DNA of 32,133 nucleotides from Candidatus Latescibacterota bacterium (GTDB lineage Bacteria > Latescibacterota > UBA2968 > UBA8231): the NCBI GenBank assembly GCA_016187725.1, contig JACPJE010000028.1:1-32133 (forward strand), read 5' to 3'. The notes beneath the pieces were generated by a model. The model saw nothing but the letters and a program-made list of their open reading frames with translations. It ran no database searches and was not told the origin of the DNA. The position numbers and the translations under genes were made by a program. This document shows positions 25,306-32,133 of this stretch, piece after piece. The stretch's first letter is position 1. Every line of letters starts with the position of its first letter.

Positions 25306-27158
25306 ATGAAAGGCCGCATCCAGAACCGCTTCCTGGCCGCGCTGCTGGCCGCCGCCACCCTGCCCCTGGCCGGGGTGGGCCTCTACAGCATCCACACCCA
25401 CACCGAGGCCCTGCGCCAGCTGGCCCTGGCCGCGGCCCGGGAACGGGTGCAACTCAAGGTCCGCAAGGTGGACGAGGTGCTGCACGGCATCCGCGACGAC
25501 CTTTCCTTTCTCTCGCGCTCGCCGGTGCTCTTCAGCCTGCTGGACCACCGCGCCGCCGGCCCGGAGCGCTGGCAGGAGGAGGTGGGCCGGCACTTTTTGG
25601 CCTTTGCCCAGAACAAGCCCCTCTACACCTGCCTGCGCTACCTGGATGAGTCCGGGCGCGAGGTGGTGCGCGCCGAGAACGACGGCCTGCGCCTGTGGCT
25701 GGTGCCCCCCGATCAACTGGAAGACCGCCGGATCCAGGATTATTTCTGGGGCGCCTCGCTGCTGCCCCCCGGCGTGCTGCACGTCTCGGGGGCCGATCCC
25801 ACCGACGGGGAATGCCGCGAGCCGGTGGTGCGCTACGCCCTGCGGGTGGCCGATAGAAGCGACCAGAAGCGCGGGGTGCTGGTGGCCGACCTCTTCGCCC
25901 GCAAGCTGGTGGAGGCCGCGCGCCAGACCAGCCTTTCCCCTGGAGAGCAGACCTCGCTGCTGGACGCCGAGGGCCGACCCCTCTCCCCCATCGGGGCAAT
26001 GCCCCTGGCCGGCCAGAACCTGGTCGGCATCCGCAAACAACTGCTGGCGGGTCAGACGGTGGTGGCGGAGCAGGACGATCAGACCCTGTCCTGGGCTGCG
26101 GTCTGGCCGGCCGGCCTGCAGGGGGCGCCCCCCCTGTGGATGCTGGTGGACGTGGCGCCCGGGGAGGCGGTCTTTGCCTCGGTGGACCGTTTCTTGCTGG
26201 TTTTTGCCGGGGTGGTGGCCCTGGTCCTGGCCGCCGCCCTAGCCCTCAGTCTGCTCCTGGCCCGCCGCATCGCCGGGCCCCTGGCCCAGCTGCGGGACGG
26301 GGCGCGCCGCATCGCCGGGGGCGCCTTTGCCCACCGCCTGCAGGTGCACACCCGCGACGAGATCGAGGAATTGGCCGAGGAATTCAACCGCATGGGCCAG
26401 GCCCTGCAGCAGACCTACCAGCAGCTCGAAGAGCGGGACGCGGCCAAGACTGAAAGGCTCAACCAGATGACCCACCAACTGATCGAGAGCGAAAAACTGG
26501 CCGCAGTGGGTCAGTTGGCCGCCGGGGTGGCCCACGAGATCAACAACCCAGCCGGGGTGGTCTCCATGTTTGCCCAGCAACTCCAGGAGCAGGGGGACCT
26601 GGCCCCGGCCCACCGGGAAAAACTCAAGATCATCGAGCGCCACGCCGAGCGCATCGGCCGGGTGACCCGCGGCCTGCTGGATTTTGCCCGGGCCCGCGAA
26701 TACCGCCGCGATCCCCTGGACCTGTGCCATACCCTCGACCACACCCTGGAGGCCTTTGCCCCGCGCCTGGAACAGGTGGAGGTGGTAAGACATTATTCCC
26801 TCTGCCCGGCCCCGGTGTTGGGCGACGAGGAGCAGTTGCAACAAGTGTTCGGCAACCTGATCCTCAACGCGGTGCAGGCCATGGAAGGCAAAGGCCGGCT
26901 GCGGGTGGAGATCGAGGCGCGGGCCAGCGAGGTCTGCGCCGCAGTGGCCGATTCGGGACCCGGGGTGCCGCCCGAGCACCTGGAGCGGGTCTTCGAGCCC
27001 TTTTTCACCACCAAGGAGGTGGGCCAGGGCACCGGCCTGGGACTGGCCGTCAGCTACGGCATCGTCAAGGCCCACGGCGGGCGGATGAGCGCGGCCAACT
27101 GCCCCGAGGGCGGCGCTGTCTTCACCGTCTTTCTGCCTAGCGCCGAGAGGAAGGAACC

Positions 27159-27162
<4 letters not shown>
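25306..27162 (+). CDS. Membrane sensor histidine kinase (NtrB-type partner)
   Basis: 618 residues. TM1 at about 8-28, a large extracytoplasmic sensing region (about 30-290, Cache-like with 'LRYLDESGREVVRAEN'), TM2 at about 292-316, then HAMP ('LARRIAGPLAQLRDGARRIA'). A short coiled coil leads to the HisKA box 'GVAHEINNPAGV' with phospho-acceptor His410. The ATPase domain has N-box 'NLILNAVQAM', G1 'DSGPGVPPE', F-box 'FEPFFTTK' and G2 'GTGLGLAVS'. The HEINNP form is typical of kinases paired with NtrC-family regulators, and such a gene follows with an ATGA overlap. The signal sensed is unknown. Gap to the upstream hypothetical gene is 26 nt. Confidence 0.93.
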
Positions 27163-28523
<1,361 letters not shown>

Positions 28524-28531
28524 GCTGGCAC

Positions 28532-28550
28532 TTGGGCTGAAATGGCCCAA
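28532..28550 (+). terminator. Weak terminator-like hairpin after the regulator gene
   Basis: TTGGGC (28532-28537) pairs with GCCCAA (28545-28550) around a 7-nt loop, starting 8 nt after the stop codon. No T-run follows, so it may only protect the mRNA end or do nothing. Confidence 0.3.
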
Positions 28551-28602
28551 ACCCTCCTCATTTGCCTCAATCGCCCCCAATCCTCTGTAAAACAAATTTT
28601 TA

Positions 28603-28627
28603 TCACCGTATATCGCCGATATCGTGA
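28603..28627. promoter_or_regulatory. Candidate upstream activating site (dyad)
   Basis: Perfect dyad ATATCG-C-CGATAT (28610-28622), flanked by TCAC (28603-28606) and GTGA (28624-28627). It lies about 110-130 bases upstream of the -24/-12 element, a usual distance for an NtrC-family enhancer. Only one copy was seen. Confidence 0.4.
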
Positions 28628-28731
28628 GCTATAATGGCCCCTTGGCCCTTTTGGTGTTCCCGTCGCCCAGAATAGGGAATTTTATGTTGTTTTATATAGA
28701 TTTACCTTCTCGCATTCCGCCTGATATCCGA

Positions 28732-28748
28732 TTGGTGCACCCTTTGCT
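28732..28748 (+). promoter_or_regulatory. Sigma54-type (-24/-12) promoter
   Basis: TTGGTGCACCCTTTGCT: GG and GC are exactly 10 bases apart. The TTGG and TTGCT parts match the consensus, while the CACG positions do not. The start should be near 28759, giving a leader of about 150 nt. A sigma54 activator gene ends 209 bases upstream. Confidence 0.55.
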
Positions 28749-28756
28749 AATCCCTC

Positions 28757-28783
28757 CAGCACTCGCCTGAGAGCCGAGTGCTG
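28757..28783 (+). repeat. Leader hairpin 1
   Basis: Perfect 9-bp stem CAGCACTCG (28757-28765) with CGAGTGCTG (28775-28783) and a 9-nt loop, at the expected 5' end of the sigma54 transcript. No T-run follows, so it is not a terminator. A 5'-end stabilising or regulatory hairpin is possible. Confidence 0.55.
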
Positions 28784-28799
28784 AGTTATCTACAAAAAT

Positions 28800-28886
28800 G
28801 ATGCGGCGGAGCGCGATCCCTCGAAACAGGCGCCTCTCCTCCTTGACGCCTCGAAACACTGCCCCGGGGGTTCGCTCCGCCGCATC
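28800..28886 (+). repeat. Leader inverted repeat enclosing two CCTCGAAACA direct repeats
   Basis: Perfect 14-bp arms GATGCGGCGGAGCG (28800-28813) and CGCTCCGCCGCATC (28873-28886) enclose 59 bases. Inside are two copies of CCTCGAAACA (28819-28828 and 28849-28858) and a GGCG/CGCC mini-stem. It ends 24 nt before the barrel gene. This is either a structured mRNA leader, such as a riboswitch or protein-binding element, or a small miniature repeat. I recognise no known class. Confidence 0.65.
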
Positions 28887-28910
28887 TCAAGAAGCACGCA
28901 AAGGACCCTG

Positions 28911-29792
28911 ATGGGATGCCGCACTGCACTGACATTTTGCCTGATCCTGAGCGCTTCAGCTGCCGGCGCGGGGGGGGGCTGGGTGTCGGCCCCTGGAGAG
29001 GGGTATCTGCAGAGCGGGACCTCCTGGAAGGATCAGCCCGGGGCCCAGCGGCGCGACATCGAGGGGCAGCGCTACGTGGCGCTGCACCATCTGAACCACA
29101 CCCTGAGTTTCGCCTACCTCTCCGGCCAGGTTGGGCTCCGCTCGCGGTTGGAGGCGGGTTTCTCGCTCTCCTACCTGTGGGCCAGCGAGCGTTTCGACGA
29201 TGCGGCCGAGGAGCCCGACATCACCTTCCAAGGGCTCAGCGATCTGTGGGTAGCGCTCAAGTACCAGGTGCACCCGGGCGCCTGGCCGGCGGCGATCGAG
29301 GTTGCCGCACGCCTGCCCTATCTCTACGACAACCGCGGGAAGGACCCCACTGGCCAGCTCAGCCGCGACCTGGCCCTGAAAGGACACCTGAGCCGCTCCT
29401 TCGGCAGGTTCTACGGCTCGGGGATGGCCGGCTTCAAGTGGCGCGAAGGCGCGCCGGCCAATCAGCTGGTCTATGGCTTCGAGCTGGGCGGGCGGCCCTG
29501 GTCGGGCCCGCTGGCACGCCGGCTGGGACTCAAGCTGGCGCTCGACGGCATGGCCAGCGTGGGCAAAGACAGCCCGCGCGCCTTCCCGCGCGACCGCTTT
29601 GACGGCCTGACCCTGGACCGGGGGAACCACTTCTTCAATTTCAACCGCGCCAGCCTGCTGTCCCTCCAGGGCAATCTGGCCTTTGACCTGGCCCGGGCCT
29701 GGAGCGTCCAGGCTGGATTCGGGCGCACTATCTGGGGTAGGAGCATCGAGATCTACCGCGAAGTGTTCGCGCAACTAGGCCGCACCTTTTAA
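28911..29792 (+). CDS. Outer-membrane beta-barrel protein
   Basis: 293 residues. Signal peptide at 1-19 ('LILSASAAGA-GGG'). Alternating amphipathic strands such as 'LSFAYLSGQVGLRSRLEAGFSLSYL' (spans about 64-88), 'FQGLSDLWVALKYQVHPG' and 'YGSGMAGFKWREGAPANQLVYG' are typical of porin-like or phenol-degradation-type outer-membrane proteins. The chain ends 'AQLGRTF' with the terminal Phe recognised by the Bam machinery. AAGGA lies 5 nt before the ATG. First gene of the sigma54-type operon with the copper lipoprotein (17-nt gap). Its cargo is unknown. Confidence 0.75.
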   Translation: MGCRTALTFCLILSASAAGAGGGWVSAPGEGYLQSGTSWKDQPGAQRRDIEGQRYVALHHLNHTLSFAYLSGQVGLRSRLEAGFSLSYLWASERFDDAAEEPDITFQGLSDLWVALKYQVHPGAWPAAIEVAARLPYLYDNRGKDPTGQLSRDLALKGHLSRSFGRFYGSGMAGFKWREGAPANQLVYGFELGGRPWSGPLARRLGLKLALDGMASVGKDSPRAFPRDRFDGLTLDRGNHFFNFNRASLLSLQGNLAFDLARAWSVQAGFGRTIWGRSIEIYREVFAQLGRTF

Positions 29793-29809
29793 GCCACAGG
29801 AGGATTCCC

Positions 29810-30817
29810 ATGAACCACTTCCGCAGCTCTCGCCGCGCCCTCTGCTTGCCGGTCCTCGCCCTCTGCGCCCTGCTCTGGGCCTGCGGCGACGACAAGGATA
29901 CCGCCGTGGGTCCGTCCACCGGCGCTGACGGCAACGTCACCCTGGCGGCGCCACCCGCTGGCCAGGGCATCCAGGTCGTCATCGGCCCCTTCGAGGTGCC
30001 GGCGGGCCAGGAAGTGCAGAAGAACTACTATATGAAGCTGCCGACGGATCAGGATCTCTACGTCACCAAGGTCGAGTTGACCTATAACATCGGCAGCCAT
30101 CACCTGAACATCTTCAAGAGCGACGACCTCGACGTGCCCGACCGGGTCGAGGACTCCTTCAGCGCCATCGCCTGGGAGAGCTGGGACATGGTCGCCGCCT
30201 CGCAGCGCGAAAGCCTCACCTGGACCCTGCCTCCGGGGGTGGCCATCCACCTGAAGCCGCACCAGCAGATGAACTTCCAGACCCATTACGTCAACGCCGC
30301 CACCCAGAGCACGCCCACTGGCACCGGGAAGGCCGTGATCAATTTCTACACCACCGACAAGGCTGACGTGAAGGCTTACGTGGGGGCGATGTTTGCCAAC
30401 AACAAGAAGGTCCTCCTTCCCCCCCACACCGAAGCCACCTTCCGCAAAGAGACCAAGCCTTTCCCCAACGACGCGCACATCCTCTGGATGACCGGCCACT
30501 TCCACGGCTGGGGCAAATCCTTTGTGGTGAACCGGTGGACTGGCTCACAGGTGGGAGCGGAAGTCTACAGCAACAGGACCTGGGATGAGCCGCCGGTCCA
30601 GTTTTACAATCCGCCCCTGGAGGTCAAGACCGGCGAGGTCTTGTCCTACACCACCACCCACGTGAACAACACGGACAAGGAAGTCAAGTTCGGCCCGCAC
30701 GTGGAGACCGACGAGCACGCCAACCTCTTCCTCTTCTACTACCCCGCCCCGGATGAGGGCGCAGCGATCTACGATTTCGACGGCGGGGTCCAGGTGGCGT
30801 CCAAGGCCGTGCAATAA
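29810..30817 (+). CDS. PHM/DBH-like copper type II monooxygenase-family lipoprotein
   Basis: 335 residues. Lipobox LWAC (Cys25). Ligand positions of peptidylglycine hydroxylating monooxygenase are found in order and spacing: His97-His98 ('GSHHLNIF') and His159 ('FQTHYVN') for the CuH site, and His230-x-His232 ('MTGHFHGWGK') for the CuM site. The third CuM ligand, Met in known enzymes ('DEMCN'), is His303 here ('TDEHANLFLFYYP'). The intervals (61, 71, 71 residues) are close to 64, 70, 70 in rat PHM as I remember its numbering. No disulfide cysteines are present. It is expected on the outer face of a membrane, possibly fed electrons by the cytochrome-like lipoprotein downstream. A pure copper-binding role without hydroxylation is also possible. 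CAGGAGGA precedes the ATG. Confidence 0.78.
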   Translation: MNHFRSSRRALCLPVLALCALLWACGDDKDTAVGPSTGADGNVTLAAPPAGQGIQVVIGPFEVPAGQEVQKNYYMKLPTDQDLYVTKVELTYNIGSHHLNIFKSDDLDVPDRVEDSFSAIAWESWDMVAASQRESLTWTLPPGVAIHLKPHQQMNFQTHYVNAATQSTPTGTGKAVINFYTTDKADVKAYVGAMFANNKKVLLPPHTEATFRKETKPFPNDAHILWMTGHFHGWGKSFVVNRWTGSQVGAEVYSNRTWDEPPVQFYNPPLEVKTGEVLSYTTTHVNNTDKEVKFGPHVETDEHANLFLFYYPAPDEGAAIYDFDGGVQVASKAVQ

Positions 30818-30851
30818 GCGCACCCCAGACCAGCAAAGGGAATTCGCGGAA

Positions 30852-31277
30852 TTGTCTCGGTGGAAGGCCCTTCTCGGGCTGGCCCTGGCCCTGGGAGGCT
30901 GTGGTTCGGGGAAGGGTTCGACCGCGCCCGCCGCGGTCGAACCGACCCTGGCCAGCATCCAGCAGCAGATCCTCACTCCCGGCTGCGCCCTCCCCTCCTG
31001 CCACAGCAGCGCCGCGCAGCGGGGCGGGCTGGTGCTGGAAGCCGGCCGCTCCTACGGCCAATTGGTCGGGATGCTGGCCGAAAACGAGGCCGCCAGGGTC
31101 AGGGGCGCGCTTCGGGTGGTCGCCGGTCACCCGGAGCAGAGCTTCCTCATCGACAAGCTGAGTGGGCCGGGGCCGGACGAAGGCAGCACCATGCCGTACA
31201 CCGGGGCCCTGCTCCCCAAATCCCAGATCGAGGCCATCCGGCAGTGGATACAGCGGGGGGCCGCGGAGCAACCCTGA
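30852..31277 (+). CDS. Lipoprotein with cytochrome-c-like CX4CH domain
   Basis: 141 residues from a TTG start. The lipobox LGGC (Cys17) fits this start. An in-frame ATG at 30753 lies inside the copper protein gene and is rejected. Cys45-ALPS-Cys50-His51 is a CX4CH motif with 'GGLVLEAG' after it. Downstream, 'RVVAGHPEQSFLIDKLSG' and 'STMPYTGALLPKSQIEAIRQWIQRGA' follow the layout of small c-type cytochrome domains, with Met114 as possible axial ligand. It begins 34 nt after the copper protein gene and is last before a terminator. Probable electron carrier for the PHM-like protein, if haem is really attached. Confidence 0.7.
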   Translation: MSRWKALLGLALALGGCGSGKGSTAPAAVEPTLASIQQQILTPGCALPSCHSSAAQRGGLVLEAGRSYGQLVGMLAENEAARVRGALRVVAGHPEQSFLIDKLSGPGPDEGSTMPYTGALLPKSQIEAIRQWIQRGAAEQP

Positions 31278-31317
31278 GCCAGGGGGTTGTGAAATAGCTT
31301 TTTATCATTTATTGTCA

Positions 31318-31352
31318 AATCCAGGTGCCGCGCCAAGGGCGCCTGGATTTTT
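31318..31352 (+). terminator. Intrinsic terminator of the copper-protein operon
   Basis: AATCCAG with CTGGATT forms the lower stem and GCGCC-AAG-GGCGC the upper stem, with a bulge on the 5' side, followed by TTTTT (31348-31352). It lies 40 nt after the cytochrome-like gene. Confidence 0.8.
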
Positions 31353-31361
31353 GCACTAGAC

Positions 31362-31381
31362 CCGGGCCGCCGGCGGCCCGG
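31362..31381. repeat. Perfect 20-bp palindrome
   Basis: CCGGGCCGCC followed directly by its reverse complement GGCGGCCCGG, with no spacer, 51 bases before the next start codon. Possible operator, or a stem in the leader of the gene at 31432. Chance is plausible in this composition. Confidence 0.35.
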
Positions 31382-31431
31382 ACCTCCCTCCTGGAACCCG
31401 ATGGCGCGCTATTTTTGAGGAGGGTATCGCT

Positions 31432-32133
31432 GTGAAAAGGACGACCTGGGCCACCGCGCTGGCCCTGACCCTGGGACTGGGGGCGGCAGAGGCGCAACGG
31501 CAGGAGATCACCGTCGAACTGCCCGGCGGCGCCACTATGGAGATGATATGGATCCCGCCAGGCACCTTCACCATGGGCGCGCCTCCGGGAGAAGCCAATC
31601 CGCAAAAATACGAGGACCTGCAGCGCCAGGTGACCATCACCCAGGGCGGGTACATGGGGAAATACGAACTCACCCAGGAACAGTGGGAGAGCGTCATGGG
31701 CACCCGCCCCTGGGCCGGCCTGAGCTTCATCATCGAAAAACCCAGGGCCCCTGCCACCTACCTGTCCTGGGATGACGGCCAGGAGTTCATCACCGCACTC
31801 AACGAAGCCAAAGGCACCCAGCACTACCGGCTGCCCACCGAGGCCGAATGGGAATACACCTGCCGGGCCGGCACCATCACCCCCTGGTCCTTCGGCGTCC
31901 AGGACAGCCTGATCACCGAATACGCCTGGTCCCACAACAACACCTGGCCCTTTGAGCCCTGGTGCCACGAAGTGGGTTTGAAGCTGCCCAACCCCTGGGG
32001 CCTGTACGACATGCACGGCAACGCCTGGGAGTGGGTGCAGGACTGGTACGGCGACTACGAAACCGCCGGCGGCTTCATCGACCCCCAGGGCAATGCCGAG
32101 GGGATCTTCCGTGTCACCCGGGGCGGGATCTTC
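31432..32133 (+). CDS. Secreted formylglycine-generating-enzyme (SUMF1)-family protein, 3' end cut by window
   Basis: First 234 residues, frame still open at the edge. GTG start behind GAGGAGGG (31417-31424). Signal peptide at 1-21 (ending GAAEAQ). FGE-sulfatase domain pattern: 'MIWIPPGTFTMGAPPGE', 'YELTQEQWESVMG', 'YRLPTEAEWEYTCRAGT', 'NPWGLYDMHGNAWEWVQDWYG' and 'RVTRGGIF'. True sulfatase-activating enzymes also need a C-terminal cysteine pair, which is outside the window. Many bacterial members lack it and serve other roles, such as C-type-lectin-like binding. Separated from the copper operon by a terminator and a palindrome. Confidence 0.88.
   Translation, partial: MKRTTWATALALTLGLGAAEAQRQEITVELPGGATMEMIWIPPGTFTMGAPPGEANPQKYEDLQRQVTITQGGYMGKYELTQEQWESVMGTRPWAGLSFIIEKPRAPATYLSWDDGQEFITALNEAKGTQHYRLPTEAEWEYTCRAGTITPWSFGVQDSLITEYAWSHNNTWPFEPWCHEVGLKLPNPWGLYDMHGNAWEWVQDWYGDYETAGGFIDPQGNAEGIFRVTRGGIF

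Larger units (their letters stand above)
28524..28910. other. 387-base regulatory region before the copper-protein operon
   Basis: No protein gene fits here. It is much more AT-rich than its surroundings, especially 28585-28610 and 28675-28705. It contains a weak terminator-like hairpin, a dyad, a sigma54-type promoter and two strong leader hairpins, each listed separately. The AT-rich stretch between dyad and promoter would suit DNA bending. Confidence 0.7.

Overview
This is a high-GC bacterial window that I read as chromosome of an uncultivated Fibrobacterota-Chlorobiota-Bacteroidota (FCB) superphylum lineage, Latescibacterota-like. The lineage call rests on two large secreted proteins ending in FCB-style C-terminal modules (a 'NYPNPFNP ... 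GVYLYRL' FlgD-like module at 17882-22556 and an 'FTPNGDGSND ... GIYLV' module at 11731-13998). Phylum placement is inference. The ion-transport and ectoine genes point to a saline or osmotically variable habitat.

Layout. (1) 1-4023, minus strand: an ion-homeostasis operon, CPA-type cation/H+ antiporter, MscS-like channel and TrkH/KtrB potassium transporter (cut by the window edge), each pair joined by a 4-nt start/stop overlap. (2) 4395-10636, plus strand, divergent from it: a complete ectoine/5-hydroxyectoine operon ectABCD followed directly by the ehuBCDA uptake ABC transporter, then a SigA/RpoD-like alternative sigma factor (10708-11553). Making solute, taking it up again and moving K+/Na+ are thus packed into about 11.5 kb. 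(3) 11731-13998 (minus): a discoidin-like secreted protein. 14073-15392 (plus): a membrane-anchored TPR protein. (4) 15389-17213: an ABC-F ATPase preceded by a highly structured RNA with a strong intrinsic terminator and a possible 8-codon leader peptide. It is either an ABC-F attenuator or a 6S-like RNA. (5) 17250-17836: a small DUF6883/DUF4926 gene pair with a promoter placed so that its mRNA could be leaderless. (6) 17882-23499 (minus): a DUF4159-like lipoprotein and an approximately 1540-residue M6 metalloprotease with Asp-box repeats. A perfect 52-bp tandem duplication separates the protease signal peptide from its body by one frame. (7) 23689-28523 (plus): acetate/propionate-kinase-like protein, unknown 134-aa protein, sensor kinase and NtrC-family regulator. 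(8) 28532-31352: a sigma54-type promoter with an upstream dyad and a leader with long hairpins, then an outer-membrane barrel, a PHM-like copper lipoprotein and a CX4CH cytochrome-like lipoprotein, closed by a terminator. (9) 31432-end: a secreted formylglycine-generating-enzyme-like protein, truncated by the window.

The most interesting parts are the protease switch-like duplication, the RNA ahead of ABC-F, and the apparently sigma54-controlled copper-protein operon. In that operon the PHM-like protein has histidine where the family has its copper-binding methionine. No rRNA, tRNA, CRISPR array, transposase or prophage gene was seen.
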